Notes: generated from the letters alone by a model not told the origin. 64,000 bases of DNA from Acidobacteriota bacterium (GCA_026394015.1 JAPKZA010000277.1:1-64000), one strand, 5' to 3'. Counted from the first letter of the stretch, positions 17,082-25,410 are shown. Made by a program: numbers and translations.

Positions 17082-18613
17082 GTATGCTTTCCCAGCGACT
17101 GCATGTCGGCATCGCGCAGAAGCAAATCCTAACTCCTGGCCTCGTCCAGTTAGTGACGGTTCTGCAGCTGAACCGCCTTGAATTGCGAGATATGATTGCG
17201 CAGGAAGTGGCGCAGAACCCGGTGTTGGAAGAGTCTTTGGACTCGTCGGAGGAGTTGACCCCGGCGGAGTTGCAGCAGGTATTGGAGCGCGAGCGGGAGA
17301 CGACTCCGGCGGACCATGAGCTGTTGGCGGCGTCGGGGACGGAGGCGGAGTATCACGCCGAAGCGGTGGCCGAAGCGGCGGCCGAGGGCAATCACGAAGA
17401 GATCGTGGCTCCGGCGGCGACGGACCCGTTTGATGAGATCGACTTCGATAACTACTTCAACGACTACCTGGAACCGGGGTTTAAGAGCCCGGCCGGGGAG
17501 AACACGGAGAAGCCGAGTTGGGAGACGTTTGCGTCGGCCCCGGTGACGCTGCCGGACCATCTGCGGAGCCAGTTGAGCCTGGTGGTGATGTCGGAGGATG
17601 TCCGGGACGCTTGCGAGAGCGTGATTGGGAACCTGGATAACAACGGCTATGTGACGGTGACGCTCGAAGAGATTGCGACTTACGGGACGCACACGCTGGA
17701 CGATGTGGAGAAGGCGCTGGAAGAGGTGCAGTCGCTGGATCCGGCGGGGGTGGGGGCGCGGGACGTGCGGGAGTGTTTGATGCTGCAGATGGAGAGTCGG
17801 CGCGCGGTGGGCAGCGTGGCTTGGCAGATTCTCGATCAGCACATGAAGCTGCTGGAGATGCGGCAGTATCGGGATCTGGCGAAGGCGTTGGGCCGGCCGC
17901 TCAACCATATTCAGACGGCGGTGGAGGTGATTAAGCACCTGGATCCGCGGCCGGGGCTGAAGTATTCGGGGCCGGGGGCGCAGACCGTGGAGCCGGACGT
18001 TTACATCTACAAAGATGGCGACGGGTACCATATCGAGTTGAACGACGATGATATGCCGCAACTGCGGCTGAATCGGCAGTACATCAAGATGCTCGATCGG
18101 GAGCAGGAGCCGAGCAAGGAAGTTCGGAACTATGTGAAGGATCGTTTTAACGCGGCGGCGATGCTGCTGAAGAACATCGAGCAGCGGAAGCAGACCATTT
18201 TGAAGGTTTGCCAGTGCATTATCGATCGGCAGCGGGAGTTTTTGGAGCATGGGATTAACCAGCTTCGGCCGATGATGATCAAAGACCTGGCGGAAGAGAT
18301 CGGCGTGCATGCGTCGACGGTAAGTCGAGCGGTATCGAGCAAGTACGCGCATACGCCGCAGGGTGTCTTTGAGCTGCGGTATTTCTTTTCGGAAGCGGTG
18401 CAGGGGCCGAGCGGAAGTTCGACGCCGTTGCTGCTGCTGAAGCGGATGGTGAAGAAGATGATCGACGACGAGGACACCTCGAAGCCTCTGACCGATGATC
18501 AGATCACCGCAAAATTACAGGCTGAAGGAATCAATGTTACGCGACGGACGGTGGCGAAGTATCGGGAGGATTTGAAGATCCCGTCGACCCATCAACGCCG
18601 CGTGAAGGACTAG
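17078..18613 (+). CDS. rpoN: RNA polymerase sigma-54 factor RpoN
   Basis: A 511-residue alternative sigma factor that needs an enhancer-binding ATPase. Region I is Gln/Leu-rich (GIAQKQILTPGLVQLVTVLQ), binding activator and fork DNA. An acidic region II follows (about residues 45-150), then the core-binding domain, a helix-turn-helix (LAEEIGVHASTVSRAVSSKY) and the C-terminal RpoN box TRRTVAKYRE at about 487-496, which reads the -24 element. ATG 17078 overlaps the previous stop (ATGA); an ATG at 17084 is an alternative. The order rpoN-hpf-rapZ is conserved in many bacteria. No clear -24/-12 promoter was found in the window. Confidence 0.96.
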   Translation: MSMLSQRLHVGIAQKQILTPGLVQLVTVLQLNRLELRDMIAQEVAQNPVLEESLDSSEELTPAELQQVLERERETTPADHELLAASGTEAEYHAEAVAEAAAEGNHEEIVAPAATDPFDEIDFDNYFNDYLEPGFKSPAGENTEKPSWETFASAPVTLPDHLRSQLSLVVMSEDVRDACESVIGNLDNNGYVTVTLEEIATYGTHTLDDVEKALEEVQSLDPAGVGARDVRECLMLQMESRRAVGSVAWQILDQHMKLLEMRQYRDLAKALGRPLNHIQTAVEVIKHLDPRPGLKYSGPGAQTVEPDVYIYKDGDGYHIELNDDDMPQLRLNRQYIKMLDREQEPSKEVRNYVKDRFNAAAMLLKNIEQRKQTILKVCQCIIDRQREFLEHGINQLRPMMIKDLAEEIGVHASTVSRAVSSKYAHTPQGVFELRYFFSEAVQGPSGSSTPLLLLKRMVKKMIDDEDTSKPLTDDQITAKLQAEGINVTRRTVAKYREDLKIPSTHQRRVKD

Positions 18614-18620
18614 GAACAAT

Positions 18621-19175
18621 ATGAATTTGCACTACACTGGCGCGAACGGAGAGCTGACCCCGGCTCAATTGACCAAGCTTGAGAAGCGATTTATAAAGCT
18701 CGGTAAGATGATCGACGGCAAGGGGGAGAAAGAAGCGCATGTCATTCTTAAGACGGACAAGCGCTTAGTGAAGCAGGCGGAGATCACGGTGAATTTCCAG
18801 AGCCATTCGCTGGTTTCGATTGCGAAAGGTCCGGCGTATTTGCCGGCGTTGTCGGAAGCGCTCGACAAGCTGGAAAAGCAGGTGATCAAGCTGCGGGAGA
18901 AGCGGCGGGATAAGGTTCGGGTGGGCGTGAAGTTGATCGAGACCGTGGCGAAGGAAGCGGCGAAGGAGACGGCGAAAACGGCTCCTCCGAAGGCCCCGGC
19001 CGCGCCGAAATTGAAGCCGGCGAAGGTGAGCAAGAAGCCGATGACGGTAGACGAGGCGGTATCGGTGGCGATTCGCAAGAACGTGGCCTACGTGGCGTTT
19101 CGCGATGCCGAGACGAACGGCATCAGCGCGGTGATCCGGCGGGAAGACGGCGACTTCGACTTCTTCCAGGCGTAG
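18621..19175 (+). CDS. hpf: Ribosome hibernation-promoting factor, long form (HPF/RaiA)
   Basis: A 184-residue ribosome-binding protein that dimerises 70S particles in stasis. The N-terminal S30AE domain is about residues 1-100 (YTGANGELTPAQLTKLEKR). An Ala/Lys/Pro-rich linker (about 112-140) leads to the C-terminal dimerisation domain with KPMTVDEAVSVAI and FRDAETNGISAVIRREDGDF. The C-terminal domain marks the long form, which makes 100S ribosomes without RMF. It lies 7 bases after rpoN. Confidence 0.92.
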   Translation: MNLHYTGANGELTPAQLTKLEKRFIKLGKMIDGKGEKEAHVILKTDKRLVKQAEITVNFQSHSLVSIAKGPAYLPALSEALDKLEKQVIKLREKRRDKVRVGVKLIETVAKEAAKETAKTAPPKAPAAPKLKPAKVSKKPMTVDEAVSVAIRKNVAYVAFRDAETNGISAVIRREDGDFDFFQA

Positions 19176-19197
19176 TCACTTTCAGGTTTAAACAAGC

Positions 19198-20082
19198 GTG
19201 GCGAAAAAGATTCCAGCGAAAAAGGTGGGCCGCTCCGAACTCGTGATCATCACGGGCATGAGCGGCTCGGGCAAGGGTACGGTGCTGAAGGCGCTGGAAG
19301 ATTTGGGTTACTACGCGGTGGATAATCTGCCGATTGAGTTGATTCCAAAGTTTGCGGAGTTGACCGGGAGCAGTGCGCAGATTGCTTCGGCGGCGCTCGT
19401 GGTGGATGTGCGGGAAGGGGAGGCGCTGCGGCGCTTCCCGGCCATGTACCAGCAGTTGCAGTCGGCGTTACCGACGCGGCTGGTTTACCTGGAAGCGGAC
19501 GACCCGGCGTTGCTGCGGCGGTTCAGCGAGACGCGGCGGCCGCATCCTTTGGGGGCGGACCGGTCGGTGGCGTCGAGTGTGAAGGAAGAGCGGCAACTGC
19601 TCGAGCCGATTCGGGCATTGGCGGATTTGGTGCTGAACACGTCGAAGTTCAACGTGCACGAGTTGCGCGAGTTGATCGGAGAGAAGTTTGGGGCGGGGCG
19701 GGACGAGTCGCAGATTTTGATCTACGTGACGAGTTTTGGATATCGGCACGGGATCCCGTCGGATTCGGATTTGGTTTTCGACGTGCGGTTTTTGCCGAAT
19801 CCAAACTACATTCCGCAGTATAAAGATTTGACGGGCAAGAACGCCGAGGTGGCGAAGTACATCCGGAGCTTTCCGCAGACGAATGAGTTCATGGAGCGGA
19901 TTTCGGATCTGCTCGCCTATCTGCTGCCGCACTACATCGAAGAGGGAAAGAGCTACCTGACGATTTCGTTCGGGTGCACGGGGGGCCATCATCGGAGTGT
20001 GATGATGGGAGAGGAGATCCGCAAGCGATTGACTAAATTGGGCTACCGGGTAAAAGGGTTGCACCGGGATATTCAGAAATAA
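19198..20082 (+). CDS. rapZ: RapZ/YvcJ family P-loop protein (RNase adapter)
   Basis: A 294-residue nucleotide-binding protein. Walker A is GMSGSGKGT at residues 20-28, followed by LGYYAVDNLPIELI. The C-terminal domain has FGYRHGIPSDSDLVFDVRFLPNP and SFGCTGGHHRSV, both diagnostic. In enterobacteria RapZ controls glucosamine-6-phosphate synthase through small RNAs; here the role may be broader, as for YvcJ. The GTG start at 19198 gives a Lys-rich N-terminus. It ends the rsmG-rapZ run. ptsN and hprK, common neighbours elsewhere, are absent. Confidence 0.93.
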   Translation: MAKKIPAKKVGRSELVIITGMSGSGKGTVLKALEDLGYYAVDNLPIELIPKFAELTGSSAQIASAALVVDVREGEALRRFPAMYQQLQSALPTRLVYLEADDPALLRRFSETRRPHPLGADRSVASSVKEERQLLEPIRALADLVLNTSKFNVHELRELIGEKFGAGRDESQILIYVTSFGYRHGIPSDSDLVFDVRFLPNPNYIPQYKDLTGKNAEVAKYIRSFPQTNEFMERISDLLAYLLPHYIEEGKSYLTISFGCTGGHHRSVMMGEEIRKRLTKLGYRVKGLHRDIQK

Positions 20083-20133
20083 TCTGGGGCCGGATGATCA
20101 ATTCCGGGTTACGGCCGCGCCTGAGTAGATAGA

Positions 20134-20514
20134 ATGTCGAATCTATCTACTCAAGCACTGGCCGAAAACGCGGCGGATATCTTCCTTTGTGACCTGTTTA
20201 CGCTGGATCCCACGATTGCTCGTCGGTTTGGCCGTCGGCTGCGGGAGGAGCGGGCGGGATTTGTCCGCGTGTGGGCGGCAATGTTGCGCACCGCCGATGA
20301 CGCCGAGCGGCTGCGCCCGCTGATTTCCGGGTTGCTCGACGGTTTTCGATTGCAAGGGGCGAACGTGGATGATCAGGCCATCTTCGGCCTGGCGTTGGTT
20401 CGGGTGCTCCGGTCGGCCGTCGGTCGGCAGGGTACGGGCGTGGCGGCGGGATGGGTGATCTCGTGGCAGGAGATGGTGGAGCAGTCGGTCATGATAGAGC
20501 CGGTGTGCGCCTAG
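20134..20514 (+). CDS. Globin-like protein lacking the proximal histidine
   Basis: A 126-residue all-helical protein. The spacing LFTLDPTIARRFG, then LRPLISGLL, then AAGWVISWQEMVEQSVMI resembles bacterial globins of the flavohaemoglobin/Vgb type in helices B-C, E-F and G-H. Where those have Lys-His before an xxxGV turn, this protein has GFRLQGA, so the haem-ligating His F8 appears to be Phe. The B10 Tyr is also missing. It may therefore be a haem-free globin-fold sensor. It begins 51 bases after rapZ and precedes the exopolysaccharide genes; its stop codon lies in a repeated 13-mer. The family call is a reading by eye. Confidence 0.45.
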   Translation: MSNLSTQALAENAADIFLCDLFTLDPTIARRFGRRLREERAGFVRVWAAMLRTADDAERLRPLISGLLDGFRLQGANVDDQAIFGLALVRVLRSAVGRQGTGVAAGWVISWQEMVEQSVMIEPVCA

Positions 20515-20533
20515 ACCCGATGTGCGCCTAGAC
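20504..20533. repeat. Tandem 13-bp direct repeat at the end of the globin-like gene
   Basis: TGTGCGCCTAGAC occurs at 20504-20516 and again at 20521-20533 (17-base period). The first copy contains the TAG stop codon of the globin-like gene. The second begins the regulatory region of the exopolysaccharide genes. Confidence 0.6.
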
Positions 20534-20574
20534 TAGGTATGGGACTAAAGCGTCTAGTACCAGGACAGGGTACT
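20527..20574. promoter_or_regulatory. Two inverted repeats upstream of the exopolysaccharide genes
   Basis: CCTAG-A-CTAGG (20527-20537) is a near-perfect palindrome rich in the normally rare CTAG tetramer. AGTACC (20556-20561) and GGTACT (20569-20574) form a second perfect inverted repeat with a 7-base spacer. Both lie in the 190-base region between the globin-like gene and the Wzz-like gene and are candidate operators. No -10/-35 pair could be assigned with confidence. Confidence 0.35.
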
Positions 20575-20704
20575 TGTACGAATTGCCCATGGATCCATAT
20601 CGACCTGGAGTCTACATTTGAATAACATCCGATTTCTCGGATGCTGCACCAAATGGCAACAACGAATCAAAACCACTACCGTGGGGCTACTGTCGGAGCG
20701 TGGC

Positions 20705-22141
20705 GTGAATAAGAGCTACGCCGAGATGCCGGGTTGGCACGAAATCGCCGATGCGATTTTTCGTCGGAAGGGCTTTATCCTGATCGCAACCGCGCTTCTG
20801 GTGCTGGTGGTGGGGCTGGCTTGGCGGAGCACGGGCGGAAACTATACGGCCCAGATGGTGCTGCTGGTTCGCAACAACCGGGCCGAAGTGGTGGTGGTGC
20901 CGGGCCAGACGACAGACTCCTCCCGCCCAGCGGGAATGAACGAAGGACAGATCGCGACCGAAGCCCAACTGCTGACCAGCCGTAACTCCCTCCGTCAGGT
21001 GGTACAGCGGTGCAAGCTGGGCGGGCCGGACTCGGCAGGCGGCTTGGATCTGGTGGTTGATGCCTTGGCCAGGGACATCAAGGTGACCCCTCTGCCGAAG
21101 GCGAGCATCCTCGAGGTCCGCTACACGAACCAGAACCCGGAGAAAGCGGCCGAGGTGCTACGGGAACTGCTGGCGGTGTACACCGACCAACACATTCGGG
21201 TGCACAAGGGCGGTGGAACGGAGTTCTTCCAGAACCAATCGGGAGATCAGGGTGCCCGTCTGCGCGACGCCCAGCAGCGGCTGGCGGCCTTTCAGCGCGA
21301 CTCGAAAATCGTGTTGCTGAGTGAGCAAAAAGACCTGAATCTACGGCGGCTGATGGACCTGGAGGCGAATGCCCGAGAGACCGAAGTGGCCGTGCAGGAA
21401 GGCAAGCAGCGGATCAGTTCGCTGCAGGAGATGGCCAAGTCTCTTGCTCCGCGCATCACGACCCAGGTCCGTACGATGCCGAATCAATTTCTAGTGGAAC
21501 GATTGAGTACGATGCTGGTTGAGCTCGAGAACAAGCGTACCGACCTGTTGACGAAGTTTCGGCCGGAGGATCGGCTGGTGAAGCAGGTGGAGCAGCAAGC
21601 CACGGAAACGCGAGCGACGCTGGAGCGGGCGATGAAGTCCAACGCAACCGAGCAGGCGACCGACAACAACCCCCTGCGCCAGAGCCTGGACGGCGATCTG
21701 GCTCGGGCGCGGATGACGCAGAAAGTGCTGACCGCCCGGCTGGTCGCCCTGCGCCCGCAAATCAAAGAGTTCAAGGCCGAGATCGCCCAGTTGGAACGTT
21801 CGACTTCTGCCTACACGGATTTGGTCCGCGAGGTGAAGACGCTCGAAGACAACTATCAGCTCTACTCCCGGAAGTGGGAGGAGGCTCGGATTGCTGACGC
21901 CCTGGACAGCCAGAAGATCGCCAACATCACCGTGGTGGAGCCGCCTGAGGTGCCGACATCTCCGGTGCATCGGTCCTCGATTCTACCGGTGGGCACCTTA
22001 CTCCTCGGCCTCTGCTGCATCTTCTTCACGGCCGCGGTGAAGGGCCTTCATGGCCAAGAGTTATACACCCCGCACGCCATTTTCCTGGCCAGCGGCATTC
22101 AAGTCCTAGCGACGGTTCCGGAAAAGAGGCGACTTCGATGA
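20705..22141 (+). CDS. Wzz/GNVR-type polysaccharide co-polymerase
   Basis: A 478-residue inner-membrane chain-length or export protein. A first membrane helix lies near residues 23-40 (ILIATALLVLVVGLAW). A long periplasmic coiled-coil domain follows (heptads across about 180-400), then a second helix near the C-terminus (LPVGTLLLGLCCIFF). GTG 20705 is chosen because family proteins begin close to the PGWHEIADAIFRRKG segment and GGAG lies 6 bases upstream. A TTG at 20618, also with GGAG, would add 29 residues, but that stretch is AT-rich and looks untranslated. It overlaps the next gene by 4 bases. No kinase domain is fused. Confidence 0.85.
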   Translation: MNKSYAEMPGWHEIADAIFRRKGFILIATALLVLVVGLAWRSTGGNYTAQMVLLVRNNRAEVVVVPGQTTDSSRPAGMNEGQIATEAQLLTSRNSLRQVVQRCKLGGPDSAGGLDLVVDALARDIKVTPLPKASILEVRYTNQNPEKAAEVLRELLAVYTDQHIRVHKGGGTEFFQNQSGDQGARLRDAQQRLAAFQRDSKIVLLSEQKDLNLRRLMDLEANARETEVAVQEGKQRISSLQEMAKSLAPRITTQVRTMPNQFLVERLSTMLVELENKRTDLLTKFRPEDRLVKQVEQQATETRATLERAMKSNATEQATDNNPLRQSLDGDLARARMTQKVLTARLVALRPQIKEFKAEIAQLERSTSAYTDLVREVKTLEDNYQLYSRKWEEARIADALDSQKIANITVVEPPEVPTSPVHRSSILPVGTLLLGLCCIFFTAAVKGLHGQELYTPHAIFLASGIQVLATVPEKRRLR

Positions 22142-22785
22142 TCGGACATTCGAGCGAGAGTGAGTTTGGGACGCCACGTCCGGTGGACGTCAAGAGCGGC
22201 GCGCTGAAGGCGCCTTCCTCCGACTCTGGTTTCTACTTTCCGCTGGTGCGGACCCTGGTCGCCGAGTACCAAAAGGCGATTTCCGGGGCGACGTTCGTGT
22301 TCACTTCATCGTCGCCGCGGGAGGGCGTTTCGGTGGTCGTGGAGACGATTGCTCAGGAACTGGCCGCCGTTACGGGGGAAAAAGTGCTGATTGCCATGAC
22401 GGACGCGATCGGTAATTTCGCTCCGTTGCCGGGGCCGGAACCGCAGGACCCGGTGATCCGCGAAGCGAATGGCGTGTTTCGGCTTCGGCCGCCCCAGTCG
22501 GCCAACAGCGCTTCCCGCGTGGAGCGGTTCGAGTTGCTGCGTCAGTTGACGGAGCTGTTTCCGTTTGTGCTGGTGGACGCTCCGGCGCTGTCGGTTTCGG
22601 CGGAGGCGCTCGAGTTTGGAGCTTGTTCGCAGGGGATCGTGCTGGTGGCGGCGGCGGGCAAGGTTCGACGGAATCGGCTCTTGCAGACCAAACGCATGAT
22701 CGAAGTTGCGGGTACCCCGTTGTTGGGTTGCGCGCTCAATCGGCGCACTTACCCGATTCCAGATTTTCTCTACAAAAGGCTCTAA
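22138..22785 (+). CDS. BY-kinase/CpsD-like protein with degenerate P-loop
   Basis: A 215-residue protein in the position of the tyrosine autokinase partner of Wzz. The fold pattern of CpsD/Wzc kinases is kept: FTSSSPREGVSVVVETIAQE aligns with Walker A, VLIAMTD with Walker A', and FPFVLVDAPAL with Walker B. However, Walker A lacks the Gly-Lys-Ser/Thr, and Walker A' lacks its usual Asp pair. The C-terminal tyrosine cluster is reduced to two Tyr (RRTYPIPDFLYKRL). It is thus probably a non-catalytic regulator of polysaccharide export. It overlaps the Wzz-like gene by 4 bases. Confidence 0.75.
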   Translation: MIGHSSESEFGTPRPVDVKSGALKAPSSDSGFYFPLVRTLVAEYQKAISGATFVFTSSSPREGVSVVVETIAQELAAVTGEKVLIAMTDAIGNFAPLPGPEPQDPVIREANGVFRLRPPQSANSASRVERFELLRQLTELFPFVLVDAPALSVSAEALEFGACSQGIVLVAAAGKVRRNRLLQTKRMIEVAGTPLLGCALNRRTYPIPDFLYKRL

Positions 22786-22789
22786 CTCG

Positions 22790-23437
22790 ATGCGACAACT
22801 TCTCTCCTTCGGCGCGCTTCTGCTGGCGGCCCATTTTGTATTTCCGGCTTCGCTGGCGGCGTTTCAAGGCCGCGAGCAAGCCTATCGCTTACAGTCCGGG
22901 GATGCGCTCGAAGTGCAGTATCGCTACACGCCAGAGTTCAACGCCAAGGCGGTGGTACAGCCCGATGGGCAAATCACGCTTCCTATTGCCGGGGCCCTTC
23001 GCGTAGGCGGGCTGACGGTGGAAGAAGCGCGGGCGTCGATTGCGGCCAAGGCGGGGGAACGACTCCGGGAGCCGGAGGTTGTCCTGCTCTTGACGGACTT
23101 CGTGAAGCCGTCGTTCACGGTGGCGGGCGAAGTGGGTCGACCGGGCCGCTACGACCTGCGGGGGAACATGTCGGCGATCGACGCGGTGGCGATCAGCGGC
23201 GGCATCAAGGACAGCTCGAAGCATTCCCAAGTGCTGATTGTTCGTCGGCACAATGACGAATTTGCCGATGTCCGCGTCTTCAATCTGAAGCACGCGATGA
23301 CCGGCGAGGGCATACAGGAAGACATCAAAATCCAGAACGGAGACTTGCTCATCGTTCCGCAGAATTTCGTCAGCAAGCTGGAACGCTACATTCGTTGGGG
23401 CCAGCTTTACGCGGGCTTCAGCCTGTTCCGCCGCTAG
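22790..23437 (+). CDS. Wza-like polysaccharide export protein
   Basis: A 215-residue periplasmic or outer-membrane export protein. The signal peptide MRQLLSFGALLLAAHFVFPAS starts at ATG 22790. A Poly_export domain follows (YRLQSGDALEVQYRYTPEF, VVQPDGQITLPIAGALRVGG), then an SLBB domain (FTVAGEVGRPGRYDLRGN). It lacks the lipobox of classic Wza and is shorter than Wza (about 380), so it has a single SLBB and may pair with another outer-membrane component. Its TAG stop overlaps the stop of the convergent minus-strand operon in a CTAG. Confidence 0.88.
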   Translation: MRQLLSFGALLLAAHFVFPASLAAFQGREQAYRLQSGDALEVQYRYTPEFNAKAVVQPDGQITLPIAGALRVGGLTVEEARASIAAKAGERLREPEVVLLLTDFVKPSFTVAGEVGRPGRYDLRGNMSAIDAVAISGGIKDSSKHSQVLIVRRHNDEFADVRVFNLKHAMTGEGIQEDIKIQNGDLLIVPQNFVSKLERYIRWGQLYAGFSLFRR

Positions 23438-24528
23438 CTGACGGCGGGGTTGAAGCGGTAAGAAGGGAAGTAGCTGATCTGATCCGGTTGGATGCCCGCG
23501 ACGGCGAGCCGGGCATGGTTCCGGGCTTCGAGTTCGCGATAGATGGGTTCGTTCAGAATCCAACTGCCAGTACGAAACGAGCGGGTGAGCGGAGAGAACT
23601 TCCGTTTGAACTCAAAGAGCGCATCCTGGCGCCCGCCTAAGCCACCGCCGAGATGCATGGACTGCCGCCCGTTCCTGGTGCCCCAACTCCGGACGTCGTC
23701 CAGCAGCACTTTGGACGGCGAAACAGCGGCGTGTTCGGGAGCGGTGCCGATCAGGTGGCAGTGGAGGACGTGGTTGTAGTCGATGACGATCATGGCGGCC
23801 GCCACCGAATCGCCGAGCTTGGTGACGAAAAGGCGGACGGTCGCCCCGAGAGTGGCTCGAAAACGGTCTACCCACGGCCGGTCGACGATGTATTCTGGCC
23901 GGCTTCCGCAGCGGGCCATCGTGTCCTGATAGGCCGCGACGAAAGCGTCGGCATCGGTCCAATCGTGGTCTTCGACGGTCACCACGCCGGCCTCGCGGGC
24001 CTTGCGAATGTCATAACGGAGGTTCTTGTGGTACCGCTGCAGGTGGACTTCCTCAGAGAGCGTGAGGTCGATCGCCACCGTGTTTCCAAACTCGCGCACG
24101 CCCGCGGCCGCGGTGGGCAACTCGGCGAGCAGATTGAAATTCCCGAGGAGTGGGTTAAAGCGGGTGAACGCGGACACGATCCGCTGCGAGCCCCAATGAT
24201 CCTGCAACGCGCCCCACGCCCGGGTCAGGAATTCGGGGTCGGCGGATCCGACCGGGCCGGGGTATCCGTACACGGAGGTCGCGTCGGAGTAGCCGGGGGC
24301 GTCGGCAATCGGCGTCAACAGGTAGGGCCATAGAAAATCGCGATCCCCTTCCTGATAGTGGAACGCCCGCGGTTGGCCCTCCTGTCCGAAGCCGGGCAGG
24401 CTGTGGTACTCCGGGGTGTGATAAACGTCGTGCGGAACCCGATCGAGCACCGCTTGCCAAGCGGTATCCGTCGGGAGCAGAACGTCGGCCCTGGCCAGTG
24501 TTAGCACCGTTCGCGCTCCGTATTCCAC
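23434..24528 (-). CDS. FemAB/GNAT-like (Acetyltransf_6) transferase
   Basis: A 364-residue protein with two GNAT-like halves, as in FemABX aminoacyl or acyl transferases. Recognisable parts are QRYHKNLRYDIRKAREAGV mid-protein, RLFVTKLGDSVAAAMIVIDY, and the GGGLGGRQDALFEFKRKFS segment typical of this family. It is the last gene of the exopolysaccharide operon and overlaps the PhyH gene by 28 bases. It may attach an amino acid or acyl group to a sugar or lipid-linked intermediate; the substrate is unknown. Confidence 0.78.
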   Translation of the reverse strand: MEYGARTVLTLARADVLLPTDTAWQAVLDRVPHDVYHTPEYHSLPGFGQEGQPRAFHYQEGDRDFLWPYLLTPIADAPGYSDATSVYGYPGPVGSADPEFLTRAWGALQDHWGSQRIVSAFTRFNPLLGNFNLLAELPTAAAGVREFGNTVAIDLTLSEEVHLQRYHKNLRYDIRKAREAGVVTVEDHDWTDADAFVAAYQDTMARCGSRPEYIVDRPWVDRFRATLGATVRLFVTKLGDSVAAAMIVIDYNHVLHCHLIGTAPEHAAVSPSKVLLDDVRSWGTRNGRQSMHLGGGLGGRQDALFEFKRKFSPLTRSFRTGSWILNEPIYRELEARNHARLAVAGIQPDQISYFPSYRFNPAVS

Positions 24529-25382
24529 AAGGTTGGGAAGACCGAGGCGTCGCTATAGTTGGGCTCGCCAGCCGCGTTCTTGGCGCAGATCATGTCGTTG
24601 TAAAGCTGCACGGGGCGTCCGTCGGGTTTGGTGGCGGGCTGGTATTGATTGGCACCATCCTGCAGATGGACCGCCAGCGCGACCCTCGAACGGTCGCTGC
24701 GGTTGGCGTAACTGCCGTGAATGGCCAGGCAGTGGTGCAGACTGAACTGACCCCGCTCGAGCGAGATCGTCACGGGCTTGAACTCCAAGCCGAGCCCCTC
24801 CACGTGGCGCCGCAGCAGATCCATATCGGCGCTGTGGAACGAGAGGATCGACCGATCCACCTTGTGCGACCACTTATGGCTGCCGTCCAGGACGACGAGC
24901 GGCCCCATCTCTTCCGGGCAATCGTGCAGCGGGATCCACGCGGTCAACATGTTTTTCGAAGAGCACGTTCCCCAATAATCGCCATCGACATGCCACCCGA
25001 CGACGGCGTTGGTCTGGCCGCCGGGCTTGTTGACGATCTGGTCGTCGAACAAGCGGATTTCGGACGTGCCAGCCGCGGCCGCGGCGATCGAACCAACGGT
25101 CGGACTCCAAGCCAACCGACTCACTTTGCGATTCTGGAGAGAGAGATACTCGTTGTTCCGCGTGCCTTCGCCATCGCCCGGCATCCAATCGGCGAAGTGC
25201 TTGCCCGCTCCAGGCAGAACCCGGTCGCGATGGCCGGTCCAATGCTGATCCAAACCAGCCAGCGCTTCGTCGATCCAGGCGTCATCCAATACGGTCGGCG
25301 TGGTGACCCAGCCGTGCTCCTGATAAAAGGCTGCGTCCTGGGCGGAGAGGGCGAATGGTTCTTGTAAGGTGCTCGCGAGCAT
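24501..25382 (-). CDS. Phytanoyl-CoA dioxygenase (PhyH) family oxygenase
   Basis: A 293-residue Fe(II)/2-oxoglutarate oxygenase. The facial triad is visible as His131 and Asp133 (GWHVDGDYW) and His222 (LAIHGSYANRS), followed by the 2-oxoglutarate Arg region RSRVALAVH. ATG 25382 is preceded by an AAGGAT Shine-Dalgarno-like stretch; the frame is open upstream as a shadow of the previous gene. It lies 28 bases after the dehydratase gene inside the sugar operon, so it may hydroxylate a sugar, lipid carrier or amino substituent. Confidence 0.88.
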   Translation of the reverse strand: MLASTLQEPFALSAQDAAFYQEHGWVTTPTVLDDAWIDEALAGLDQHWTGHRDRVLPGAGKHFADWMPGDGEGTRNNEYLSLQNRKVSRLAWSPTVGSIAAAAAGTSEIRLFDDQIVNKPGGQTNAVVGWHVDGDYWGTCSSKNMLTAWIPLHDCPEEMGPLVVLDGSHKWSHKVDRSILSFHSADMDLLRRHVEGLGLEFKPVTISLERGQFSLHHCLAIHGSYANRSDRSRVALAVHLQDGANQYQPATKPDGRPVQLYNDMICAKNAAGEPNYSDASVFPTLWNTERERC

Positions 25383-25410
25383 AAAAATGGAAATCCTTAT
25401 CGAAATGACG

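Noticed and set aside
25375-25406. A dif-like pair of half-sites (GCGAGCATAA and TTATCGAAAT) near the skew switch
   Set aside because: The half-sites are 12 bases apart instead of the expected 6, and the sequence matches only loosely. It also contains the start codon of the PhyH gene.
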